From NCBI GenBank assembly GCA_903822545.1, contig CAIJPN010000121.1:62001-126000 (forward strand): a stretch of DNA of 64,000 nt, in the 5' to 3' direction. The notes under the pieces were generated by a model. It had not been told where the DNA came from, ran no database searches, and worked only from the letters and a program-made list of their open reading frames with translations. The translations under genes and the position numbers were made by a program. The stretch comes from an uncultured Anaerolineae bacterium. GTDB taxonomy: Bacteria; Chloroflexota; Anaerolineae; Anaerolineales; Villigracilaceae. Position 1 is the stretch's first letter; each line of letters opens with the position of its first letter. Below are positions 8,676 to 16,394 of this stretch, one piece after another.

Positions 8676-9458
8676 CTAAAAGTCAAATGCTTCCATACCT
8701 ATTTCGTAATGAAAAACATTCCCAAAAGCATCCAGCACCTGTTTTTTTACTTCACCCATCGCCAAGGCATGCCCCAAAAGCTCTTCCAGGCTGGTCACCG
8801 GGTATTCACGCAGGCCGCACGGGATGATGCCTTCAAAATACTCCATTTGCGGGTTGACGTTGAGCGCAAACCCGTGCCGGGTGATGCCATTGGCATCCAC
8901 CTTGACGCCGATGGCCGCAATTTTGGCCGGTTTTTGGCGATTTTCTGGCCGGCAGTGGACACAGCGCGAATAGACATCTGCCTGCACCCACACGCCGGTT
9001 TTACCGTTTAATTGGCCTGTCACCAGCCCCAGCTTTGCCAGCGCCAGGATGATCATTTTCTCCAGCTTACGCACATACCCGACATAATCCACCCCGGCAG
9101 CCGACTCAAAATTATCCTGATTTTGGGGCTTAAAAACGGAGTCCAACGTCTCTTGATGTTGAACAATGCGCGCCAGCGGCAAAAGCGGATATCCCACCAG
9201 CTGCCCCGGCCCGTGATAAGTAACATCCCCGCCGCGATCAACCCAATGAACAGCCACCCCCCGCTGCCGCAATTCAGATTCGTCCCAGAGCAGGTTGGCC
9301 ACATCACCGCGCCGCCCAAACGTGTAGGTGTGTGGATGCTCAAGCAGCAACAACGTTGGCAGACGCTGCCCACGCGCGATTTCACCCGCCAGCCTGGATT
9401 GCAAATCCCAGGCTTTTTGGTAATCGACCAGGCCAAGATCAATAACGCGGCAATCCAT
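8676..9458 (-). CDS. lipB: Octanoyl-[ACP]:protein N-octanoyltransferase
   Basis: Transfers octanoyl groups from acyl-carrier protein to lipoyl domains, the first step of lipoate synthesis in the cytosol. The 260-aa protein carries LEHPHTYTFGRRG, the WVDRGGDVTYHGPGQLVGYP block, AKIAAIGVKV with the catalytic Lys, and HGFALNVN. The catalytic Cys is in GIIPCGL. An insertion of about 20 residues sits between RGGDVTYHGPG and the Lys motif (PQNQDNFESAAGVDYVGYV). TACTCT lies 5 nt ahead of the ATG with no ribosome site, so a leaderless start is possible. No lipA is adjacent. Confidence 0.95.
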   Translation of the reverse strand: MDCRVIDLGLVDYQKAWDLQSRLAGEIARGQRLPTLLLLEHPHTYTFGRRGDVANLLWDESELRQRGVAVHWVDRGGDVTYHGPGQLVGYPLLPLARIVQHQETLDSVFKPQNQDNFESAAGVDYVGYVRKLEKMIILALAKLGLVTGQLNGKTGVWVQADVYSRCVHCRPENRQKPAKIAAIGVKVDANGITRHGFALNVNPQMEYFEGIIPCGLREYPVTSLEELLGHALAMGEVKKQVLDAFGNVFHYEIGMEAFDF

Positions 9459-9469
9459 AGTTTAGAGTA

Positions 9470-9492
9470 GGGGCGCAGCCATGCTGCGCCCC
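9470..9492 (-). terminator. GC-rich hairpin between the DprE1-like gene and lipB
   Basis: GGGGCGCAGC and GCTGCGCCCC form a 10-bp perfect stem with a 3-nt loop in the 42-bp gap. There is no long T run, so it may be an attenuating terminator or a processing hairpin. Confidence 0.5.
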
Positions 9493-9500
9493 GATGATGA

Positions 9501-10910
9501 TCAGCCGCCAAAAACGCGGCGGTACAGGTCAGATTCGAGCAGGTTGTTCGGGTCGGTGCGGCGTTTGAGCGCCTTGAAGCGTTCAACCGTCTCTGCGCCC
9601 AGGTAGGCAACTGCCGTTTCGGGCGTGGTTTCGCTATTTTTGGCAAAATAGAAGCGCCCGCCAGCCGCCAGGATGATCTTGTCGAACTCTTGCAGCATGG
9701 CAGCCATACGCGGACGATTGGAATTGGTCAGGCGGAAATCCAGCGCCAGCGAGAAGCCATCCACCGCGTGCGAGAGCAGGAATTTATCGGGGCGGTGGCG
9801 CTTGGTGACACCGAGATGGGAAGGCAACCCACGCTTCTGGCTAAGAACCAGCAATTCACTCCAGGCGTCGAGGGCAGTCTCTTTGGGCACAAAACTCTGA
9901 TATTGGATCAATCCGCCGCGTCCGTAGGCCAGTTCCCAGTTTGGGACGTAATCCAGCAGGAAGTGGAAAGCGGCGTGCGGTTGCAGGAAGTCATGTTTGC
10001 GCAACCCGGCGATATATTTGGCCGTGTTAACGATGGCCCACAATGGCGCAGGACTGAACGGTGCCATGAAATAATGGATCATGCTTTTTGGAAAACCCAA
10101 AATGGTGGGCGGCAGGGTCTGGAATTCCACCCGCATATTTTTCTGGGCGTTGGCGTCTTCGCCCTCCTTCAAATAGTCAGCCAGGTGGATCTGTCCACGC
10201 CCCAGGCCGCTGCCGCCAGCCATGGCATCCAGCCAACCAACAGCGTAATTGTGGTTCGGCGCACCATCCAGCAGGGCGGTTAACTGCTCAGACAGGGTCT
10301 TGACCGGGAAAGCATACACGCGCAGCAGGCCAGAGTGCATTTTCTTCATCTGGAGCGTAACCGATGTGAAAACGCCGAGCATGCCCATACCGCTGATCAT
10401 GCTGTAGAACAGGTCAGCGTTGTGACTGGGCGAACAGGTCAACTGGGCACCGGTAGGCAGTTGGGCGGTGAACTCAAGCACGTGCTCACCGATGGTGCCC
10501 ATGCGGAAGTTGTTCTTGCCGTGGATGTTGTGTCCCAGGCAGCCGCCCAGGGTTGTATACATCGTCCCAGAGACGACCGGCGGCCACCAGCCATCTGGCA
10601 AAACCGTTTGCCAGAGTTGTTGCAGGTTGACGCCAGGTTCAGCGGTGACGATACCAGTTTGGGGATTCCAGGCCAGGATCTTGTTCATCCCAGTCAGGTC
10701 CATGACGATGCCGCCGCCGTTCAGCGCGGCATCATTGTACGAGCGTCCCGCGCCACGCAAGGTAACGGTTTGTCCGTTCTTTTTGGCGAGACAAAAAACT
10801 TCGGCAATTTCCTCGCTGTTTGCGGGCTTATACACATAAGATGCCGCTTTGAGCGAATGGCCGAAGTTTTCAAGGGTTGTGAATGATGTGTTGGGAAAGG
10901 TGGTATCCAT
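9501..10910 (-). CDS. DprE1-like FAD-dependent oxidase
   Basis: VAO-type flavoenzyme, about 469 aa. Mycobacterial DprE1 oxidises decaprenyl-phosphoryl ribose during arabinofuranose-donor synthesis. The FAD_binding_4 domain covers about residues 20-180 (TLRGAGRSYNDAALNGGG, and HNIHGKNNFRMGTIGEHV, which aligns by eye with DprE1's HGKN segment). The C-terminus, FYFAKNSETTPETAVAYL and later DPNNLLESDLYRR, also matches the family. At the position of the benzothiazinone-reactive Cys (NICVDF) this protein reads SLALDF. The upstream SDR resembles DprE2, so the pair probably makes a 2'-epimerised sugar lipid. A GTG start at 10997 is possible; 10910 fits family length. A generic sugar oxidase is the alternative. 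Confidence 0.75.
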   Translation of the reverse strand: MDTTFPNTSFTTLENFGHSLKAASYVYKPANSEEIAEVFCLAKKNGQTVTLRGAGRSYNDAALNGGGIVMDLTGMNKILAWNPQTGIVTAEPGVNLQQLWQTVLPDGWWPPVVSGTMYTTLGGCLGHNIHGKNNFRMGTIGEHVLEFTAQLPTGAQLTCSPSHNADLFYSMISGMGMLGVFTSVTLQMKKMHSGLLRVYAFPVKTLSEQLTALLDGAPNHNYAVGWLDAMAGGSGLGRGQIHLADYLKEGEDANAQKNMRVEFQTLPPTILGFPKSMIHYFMAPFSPAPLWAIVNTAKYIAGLRKHDFLQPHAAFHFLLDYVPNWELAYGRGGLIQYQSFVPKETALDAWSELLVLSQKRGLPSHLGVTKRHRPDKFLLSHAVDGFSLALDFRLTNSNRPRMAAMLQEFDKIILAAGGRFYFAKNSETTPETAVAYLGAETVERFKALKRRTDPNNLLESDLYRRVFGG

Positions 10911-11006
10911 AAGTTTTGGCGCGCTGGATGAATGTTGGTTGCCTGCGCGCCTTATTCCATTTTTGAGTTTTGGAATGTGGAAATAGGAATTCCACACCCC
11001 AGGGTG

Positions 11007-11789
11007 TTAGAACGACAGCCGTCGGAATATAAACGAGGGGATGTGGCGAATGACCAGCATCAGCAGGCCCCATTGCCCCGGGGTGTAGATAACCTGTTTG
11101 CGGGTGCGAATGGCGCTGTAAATGTCAGCGGCGGCTTTTTCGGGGGAGATGACCCAGAAGGTGCGCGGCGAAGCTTTCAGCATGGCGGTATCCACAAAGC
11201 CAGGTTTCACCGTCAAAACGGCCACCCCGTGACGGGTAAGCCGGTTCCGCAGCGCTTCCAGATAGGTGTGGAGAGCAGCTTTGGAGGTGTTATAAGCCGG
11301 AGCCCCAACCCTGCCCCGATCGCCCGCAACCGAGCCGATGCCGACGATGGTGCCGCTTTTGGCGCCCTGGAGCATAACCGCCACAGGGTTGAGCCAGGCC
11401 AGCGCACCGAGGAAGTTGGCTTCGAGCATCTGGCGGTCTTTGTCAAAGTCAAATTCATCGGGTTTGACCGGCAGCAGGATGCCGCTGTTGTAGACAAAGA
11501 CATCCAGCCCGCCCAGTTCGCTGACGATCTGGCGCAGCAGGCCAGGGGCAGATTTTGTATCTGTGACATCATGGATGTAGTAGCGGGCACGGGTTTCGCC
11601 GCTGGCGCGGTTGATTTCGGCGCACAGGGCCCGGAGTTGTTCTTCGCGGCGGGCCAGAACGGCTACCAGGTAGCCCTCGTGGGCCAGTTTTTGGGCCAGT
11701 GCGGCGCCAATCCCGCTGGATGCGCCCACGATGATGGCGCGTTTGCGCGGCTGGAGGGGGGTGGCGGAAGGAAATTCAGGTTGTTTCAT
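11007..11789 (-). CDS. DprE2-like short-chain dehydrogenase/reductase
   Basis: NAD(P)H-dependent SDR of 260 aa. It has the Rossmann motif VGASSGIGAAL near residue 20, the catalytic Ser in GIGSVAGDRGR and the catalytic YNTSK. The tail VIRHIPSFIFRRLSF is strikingly like the end of mycobacterial DprE2, the keto-reductase that follows DprE1 in making decaprenyl-phosphoryl arabinose. GGAG lies 9 nt before the ATG, which fixes the start. It sits 96 bp upstream of the DprE1-like gene on the same strand, and the shared order supports a two-step epimerase. No UbiA prenyltransferase or arabinosyltransferase is visible nearby, so the sugar is unknown. Confidence 0.75.
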   Translation of the reverse strand: MKQPEFPSATPLQPRKRAIIVGASSGIGAALAQKLAHEGYLVAVLARREEQLRALCAEINRASGETRARYYIHDVTDTKSAPGLLRQIVSELGGLDVFVYNSGILLPVKPDEFDFDKDRQMLEANFLGALAWLNPVAVMLQGAKSGTIVGIGSVAGDRGRVGAPAYNTSKAALHTYLEALRNRLTRHGVAVLTVKPGFVDTAMLKASPRTFWVISPEKAAADIYSAIRTRKQVIYTPGQWGLLMLVIRHIPSFIFRRLSF

Positions 11790-11866
11790 GGCAGAAAGCT
11801 CCGTATTTAATTCTGTGACAAAAACCGCAATCATTTTAGCATACTTCACCCCCCTACCTGAGGCTG

Positions 11867-11872
11867 TATAAT
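11867..11872 (+). promoter_or_regulatory. Candidate -10 for the GAF-GGDEF gene
   Basis: TATAAT lies 114 nt before the diguanylate cyclase start. The leader holds a small hairpin, TGCGAA-TCAT-TTCGCA at 11891-11906. I looked for a GEMM c-di-GMP riboswitch core here and did not find one. Confidence 0.35.
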
Positions 11873-11986
11873 GTTGATTAAAGATCGCCCTGCGAATCAT
11901 TTCGCATCGCTGACGTGGAAAATCCCATGCGGGGCAAACAAGTCTCATTCTTCCCTTTTTTCTCATTGTTCATTGATTGAAAACCT

Positions 11987-13219
11987 ATGAAAACCAAAAG
12001 TGATATGGAGTTCCTGTCCCAGGCGCGAGATCACATCTTAATGAGCGATCTGCCTGAACCCGATCGCGCGCGTATGCTTGAACTGTTCAAAATCCTGAGC
12101 GAGTCTTTATCGCGCCAGGATGGTGACACAGTGCCCATCCTGGCCAATGAAACCCGTGGGGATGTGCTGCCCAAGCCTCAACTGCTGGCCGTGATTCGCC
12201 AGCAGGCCGCCGAGCTGGATGCGCTGAAACGCATTTCGTTCAACCTGACATCCAGCCTTAACCTGGTTTCGGTGCTGGGCAGCCTGGTGCGCGAGGGGCT
12301 GCGCCTGGTGAAGGATGCGCGCGATGTGCACATCTTCCTGTACGATAACGATGAACTGACTTTTGGCGCTTCACTCGACCGCAACGGGGTGGAAAACCGG
12401 GTGATCGTCCCCAACCCAGATGGCTTAATGTATACGGTGGCCCGCACCGGTGAAGTCATGATGGTTAAGGATTTGCAGCACTCGCCGCTCTACCAGGGGC
12501 AGACCGAACTGGATGGCTCGATTATCGGTATCCCGTTGATGATGACCGGGCGCGTGATTGGGGTGATGAATATGTCACGCCTGTCAATCGGCGGATTCAG
12601 CCCATCAGAGTTGCGGCTGCTGCAACTTTTGGCCGACCACGCCTCTGTGGCCATCATGAACGCGCGCTTACACCAATCTGTGGCCGAACTAGCCCGCCGA
12701 GATGCGCTGACCGGCCTGCCCAACCGTCGCGCGCTGGATGAGCGTCTTGATGAGGAACTGCGCCGCGCAGAGCGCCATCGCCACTCCTTTGCCATCTTCA
12801 TGATGGATTTGGATGGATTCAAAAAACTCAACGATACTTATGGTCATGCCTTTGGCGATGATGTGTTGCGCAGTGTGGCACATTTCATCGCGGATGGCAT
12901 CCGTGTCAGTGATTTCCTGGCACGCTACGGCGGCGACGAGTTGACCATGATCCTGCCAGAAACAGATCTCGAAGGGGCACAGCAGGCTGCCGAAAAACTG
13001 CGCCAGCGGCTGGCTGGCTTCATGATCGGCCTGCCAGATGGCAGCATGACCAGCATTCAGATTTCGGGCGGAATCGCCATCTATCCAACCCATGGCATAT
13101 CCACCAGTATGCTGCTGCGCGCCGCCGATGAAGCCCTGTATCATGCAAAAAAGCACAATCGCGGCAGGCTGGTCAACGCTCGAGCCGGAACGGGCGAATT
13201 GTACAACAGCAAAAATTGA
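11987..13219 (+). CDS. GAF-GGDEF diguanylate cyclase
   Basis: Soluble sensor that would make cyclic di-GMP from two GTP. The protein is 410 aa. A helical N-terminus (1-75) leads to a GAF domain (about 80-230) and a GGDEF domain (about 235-400) beginning RRDALTGLPNRRAL. The active loop reads GGDEL instead of GGDEF, and RVSD five residues ahead is an intact product-inhibition I-site (RxxD). Leu for Phe in the last position is uncommon, and activity is not certain. There is no signal peptide or membrane segment, and no ribosome site before the ATG. Confidence 0.9.
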   Translation: MKTKSDMEFLSQARDHILMSDLPEPDRARMLELFKILSESLSRQDGDTVPILANETRGDVLPKPQLLAVIRQQAAELDALKRISFNLTSSLNLVSVLGSLVREGLRLVKDARDVHIFLYDNDELTFGASLDRNGVENRVIVPNPDGLMYTVARTGEVMMVKDLQHSPLYQGQTELDGSIIGIPLMMTGRVIGVMNMSRLSIGGFSPSELRLLQLLADHASVAIMNARLHQSVAELARRDALTGLPNRRALDERLDEELRRAERHRHSFAIFMMDLDGFKKLNDTYGHAFGDDVLRSVAHFIADGIRVSDFLARYGGDELTMILPETDLEGAQQAAEKLRQRLAGFMIGLPDGSMTSIQISGGIAIYPTHGISTSMLLRAADEALYHAKKHNRGRLVNARAGTGELYNSKN

Positions 13220-13263
13220 CCCGGAGATAAGAAACTTCGCAAAAATGGAGGGGTTTTATATAT

Positions 13264-13319
13264 ACCCGTTACGGGTGAGAATTACGCTTTTTCTAAAAGC
13301 AAAAGCATAATTCTCACCC
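13264..13319. repeat. Compound inverted repeat between the diguanylate cyclase and lipid kinase genes
   Basis: GGGTGAGAATTA at 13273-13284 is repeated inverted at 13308-13319, with a nested GCTTTT/AAAAGC pair in the loop and a short ACCCG/CGGGT pair on the left side. It could act as a bidirectional transcription end, but the T runs are inside the loop rather than after the stem. Confidence 0.6.
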
Positions 13320-13356
13320 ATGGGCATTACACAAATCTGCTCCACTGGAGAATCTC

Positions 13357-14289
13357 ATGCCCCGAAAAGTCAAACTTATCCTCAACCCGATGGCCGATAT
13401 GGGCAATGCCTGGCGCATCGCCAACGACCTGCGACCGATATTGAAAGAATATAACGGCCATGCCGATTGGAGCGGGACAGTCTACCCTGGTCACGCTGTT
13501 GAGCTGGCCCGCCAGGCCGGGCTGGATGGCTACGATATGGTCATTGCGGTTGGCGGGGATGGCACGGCGCATGAAGTCGTCAACGGGCTGATGTCGCTGC
13601 CCGAAGATAAACGCCCCGTCATGGGCATTGTTCCGGTCGGCTCGGGCAATGACTTTGCCCACGCCATCGGCCTGCCAATGAAAGCTGACCGCGCCCTGGC
13701 GCATGCACTCAACGGCGAGCCTGGCACGGTGGATATTGGCCTGATGACCGATGAAAATGGCCGCACGGAATACTTCGACAACACCATCGGCATGGGCTTC
13801 GATGCCGTTGTCACCATCCGCTCACACAAACTACCGCTGCTGCGTGGCTTTGTGATGTACCTGGTGGCTGTCATCCAGACCATTATGCTCAACAACTGGC
13901 CGATCAAGATGGAATTTGACATCGATGGGGAAAAACTGGTGCGAGACAACCTGCTGGTGGCGCTTTGCAACGGCCCACGCGAAGGCGGTGGCTTCGTGGT
14001 GGCCCCCGATGCCAAAAACAACGATGGCATCTTCCACTACGTGATGATCTCCTATTGCAGCCGCCTGACCATGTTCCGCCTGGTGCCCGAAGTGATGAAA
14101 GGCACGCATGGAAAGTTCAAGGAAGTCACCCTCGGCTCGTGCCGCAGCATGTCGCTCAAATCCAGCCTGCCGCTCTACATCCACCTGGATGGCGAAGTCT
14201 ACACCAGCTTTGGCAGCAACCTGAGGGGTGTCAGCTTCGAAATGCTGCCCGGCGCGCTGAAAATAATCAAAGGCGAGGGACAGGCCTAG
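13357..14289 (+). CDS. Diacylglycerol/sphingosine kinase family lipid kinase (YegS/DgkB-like)
   Basis: Probable ATP-dependent lipid kinase of 310 aa acting at the inner face of the membrane. The N-terminal catalytic domain has KLILNPMAD, the nucleotide loop VGGDGTAHEVVNGL near residue 66, and VPVGSGNDFAHAIGL. The beta-sandwich C-terminal domain ends with HLDGEVY, as in DgkB/YegS proteins. GGAG precedes the ATG at 7 nt. The exact lipid substrate (diacylglycerol, phosphatidylglycerol or another) cannot be told. A strong terminator follows, so it is likely a single-gene unit. Confidence 0.9.
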   Translation: MPRKVKLILNPMADMGNAWRIANDLRPILKEYNGHADWSGTVYPGHAVELARQAGLDGYDMVIAVGGDGTAHEVVNGLMSLPEDKRPVMGIVPVGSGNDFAHAIGLPMKADRALAHALNGEPGTVDIGLMTDENGRTEYFDNTIGMGFDAVVTIRSHKLPLLRGFVMYLVAVIQTIMLNNWPIKMEFDIDGEKLVRDNLLVALCNGPREGGGFVVAPDAKNNDGIFHYVMISYCSRLTMFRLVPEVMKGTHGKFKEVTLGSCRSMSLKSSLPLYIHLDGEVYTSFGSNLRGVSFEMLPGALKIIKGEGQA

Positions 14290-14313
14290 CAGCGCAAAAA
14301 CAAGTTGTCGCAT

Positions 14314-14354
14314 ACGCGCCAGACGGTTACAATAAAACCATCTGGCGCGTTTTT
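14314..14354 (+). terminator. Rho-independent terminator after the lipid kinase gene
   Basis: ACGCGCCAGA ... TCTGGCGCGT forms a 10-bp stem, extended by GGTT/AACC, and is followed directly by TTTTC. Confidence 0.9.
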
Positions 14355-14466
14355 CATTGCATCAAAAGGTGTGATGCGTCACACTCCTACGCACAAAAAC
14401 CATGCGCCTCCGCTCAGGACTACACTTCCCGCTTACCACTTACCACTTTCCACTTACCACTCTTCC

Positions 14467-16383
14467 ATGCCCACCCTCGCCCAATCCCTCCCATCCAAAG
14501 ATATCGGCTTCCTGCGCATCATCGCCTCGTTATGGGGCCTCGAGCTGATGGCATCTGACCCGGCCGAAGCGACCATCGAACTGGCCGAAACGCTGTGTGA
14601 TGCCGAACTGCTCGAAGAGATCACCGCCGCCCTGCCCGCCGACGGGCGCGCCGCGCTGGAAGCGCTCTTTAGCGAAAGCGGACGCATGCCCTGGGTCAAC
14701 TTCACCCGGCGCTTTGGCGAAATCCGCGAGATGGGCCCGGCCAAACGCGACCGCGAACAACCCCACCAGCGCCCCACCAGCCCCGCCGAAATGCTCTACT
14801 ACCGCGCCCTGCTGGCACGCGCCTTCTTCGATACGCCCAAAGGCTCACAAGAATTTGCCTACATCCCCGATGACCTGTTCCAGGCGCTGGAATTTATCGG
14901 GTTTGAAGTTGCCCCCGCCCCGGTACAACCGTTCGAACCTGCCCCCAAACCGGCTCCCGTACAACCAGCGCCGGTTAAGCCTGCGCCCGCCAAACCAACC
15001 CCCGCGCCCAAGCCCGAACCCAAATACGAAACGCTCAGCGAGCCGGAATACGGCGATATCGAAGAATTCAGCGAAGAACCGCCCACGCCGCCCATCCGCG
15101 CAGTCAGCCAGACGCGCCCGCCTTTCAGCGCACCCGAGGCCAAACGCCCGCTGCCGCCCCCACCACCCATCGTCAAAGCCACCGCCACCAAACCCGCGCC
15201 AGCCGCCACCATCCAACCGCTGGGGCGGGCCGCAACCCCCGCCGAAAAAGCCCATAGCCTGCCGGCCTCTGACAGGATATTGGATGATGCCACCACCCTG
15301 CTGGCCTCGCTGCGCATGGGGCTGGATGCACCCGCCTTATCCCTGCCCACGCCGGTGCTGACCGCCCTGTTAGCTGAATCCCGTTTAATCACCGCCTCAC
15401 CCGCCGGGAGAGGGGCCGGGGGTGAGGGCGCAAACTGGCAGCTTGCCCCAGAAACCACCAAAACCTTCCTCGAAGCGCCGCGCGCCGCTGCGCTCCAGAC
15501 GCTCGTCGAAAGCTGGCAGGCCTCCACCAGCTTCGATGAGCTGCGCCAACTCCCCGGCCTGGCCTGCGAAGGCGGCTGGAGCAACCAACCACTCGTCACG
15601 CGCGAATTCCTGCTCAACCTGCTCGACCCGATCCCCGAAGGCACCTGGTGGAGCATCCCGGCTTTCCTGCGCGACATCAAGCAAAAATACCCCGATTTCC
15701 AGCGCCCCGCCGGGGATTACGACTCGTGGTTTATTAAACGTGAAGCAGATGGCGTTTTCTTGCGCGGTTTTGCCCACTGGGACGACGTGGATGGGGCGCT
15801 CATCCGCTATATTTTGCAGGTGCTGCACTGGCTGGGGCAGCTCGACCTGGCCTCAGCGGATGAAAGTGGCGTGCCAAGCGCCTTCCGGCTTGCCACATTC
15901 GAAGCCAAAGATGAAAAAGGCCGCATCACCATTGCATCCAACAACCGCATCAGCGTAGAACGATTAACCCCGCGCCCGGCGCGTTACCAGATCGCGCGTT
16001 TCTGTGAGTGGGACGATCTAAAAGATGACGAATATCGCTATCGCGTCACGCCGAAATCGCTCAAACGAGCGGCGGAGCAGGGGCTGAAGGTCAGCCAGCT
16101 GCTGGGGCTGCTGGCAAAACATTCGGGGGGGCAGGTGCCCCCGGCTTTTGCCCGAGCCCTCCAGCGTTGGGAAGTTAACGGCACCGAAGCCAGGGTGGAG
16201 ACGATGACCGTTTTAAAGGTCAGCCGGCCCGAAGTCCTGAATGAATTAAAAGCCTCCAAAGCGGGAAGATTCCTGGGCGAAATCATCGGCCCGGTAACGG
16301 TCACGATTCCCAGTGGGGCCATCCCCAAAGTAATGGCGGCACTGGCCGAATTGGGGCTGCTGGCCGATGCCGAGAGCGGGTAA
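14467..16383 (+). CDS. Large protein with Pro-rich linker and C-terminal helicase-C3-like domain
   Basis: A 638-aa soluble protein. An N-terminal helical part (1-155) is joined by a Pro/Ala/Lys linker (about 160-265) to a long C-terminal region. The last 110 residues, from YRVTPKSLKRAAEQG to PKVMAALAELGLLAD, resemble the Helicase_C_3 / XPB-N-type domain found without a motor in many Chloroflexota and actinobacterial proteins. I see no Walker motifs. A middle segment (LLDPIPEGTWWSIPAFLRDIK) looks like a winged-helix. I chose the ATG at 14467, since the open frame upstream overlaps the terminator region and has unusual composition. The function is not known; a DNA-repair or transcription-associated role is inference. 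Confidence 0.6.
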   Translation: MPTLAQSLPSKDIGFLRIIASLWGLELMASDPAEATIELAETLCDAELLEEITAALPADGRAALEALFSESGRMPWVNFTRRFGEIREMGPAKRDREQPHQRPTSPAEMLYYRALLARAFFDTPKGSQEFAYIPDDLFQALEFIGFEVAPAPVQPFEPAPKPAPVQPAPVKPAPAKPTPAPKPEPKYETLSEPEYGDIEEFSEEPPTPPIRAVSQTRPPFSAPEAKRPLPPPPPIVKATATKPAPAATIQPLGRAATPAEKAHSLPASDRILDDATTLLASLRMGLDAPALSLPTPVLTALLAESRLITASPAGRGAGGEGANWQLAPETTKTFLEAPRAAALQTLVESWQASTSFDELRQLPGLACEGGWSNQPLVTREFLLNLLDPIPEGTWWSIPAFLRDIKQKYPDFQRPAGDYDSWFIKREADGVFLRGFAHWDDVDGALIRYILQVLHWLGQLDLASADESGVPSAFRLATFEAKDEKGRITIASNNRISVERLTPRPARYQIARFCEWDDLKDDEYRYRVTPKSLKRAAEQGLKVSQLLGLLAKHSGGQVPPAFARALQRWEVNGTEARVETMTVLKVSRPEVLNELKASKAGRFLGEIIGPVTVTIPSGAIPKVMAALAELGLLADAESG

Positions 16384-16386
16384 AAT
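16381..16386 (+). promoter_or_regulatory. Possible -10 box (TAAAAT) overlapping the upstream stop codon
   Basis: TAAAAT lies 8 nt before the lipoprotein start and there is no ribosome site, so a leaderless start is possible. It overlaps the stop codon of the preceding gene. The box is less consensus than the others of this kind, and read-through from the upstream gene is an alternative. Confidence 0.25.
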
Positions 16387-16394
16387 CCTGAACT

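Noticed and set aside
11873-11986. Possible c-di-GMP riboswitch in the leader of the GGDEF gene
   Set aside because: A small hairpin is present but the conserved GEMM core was not found.
14859-15680. 273-codon minus-strand frame, Gly/Ala/Ser-rich
   Set aside because: Mirror of the Pro/Ala linker in the helicase-C3-like gene.
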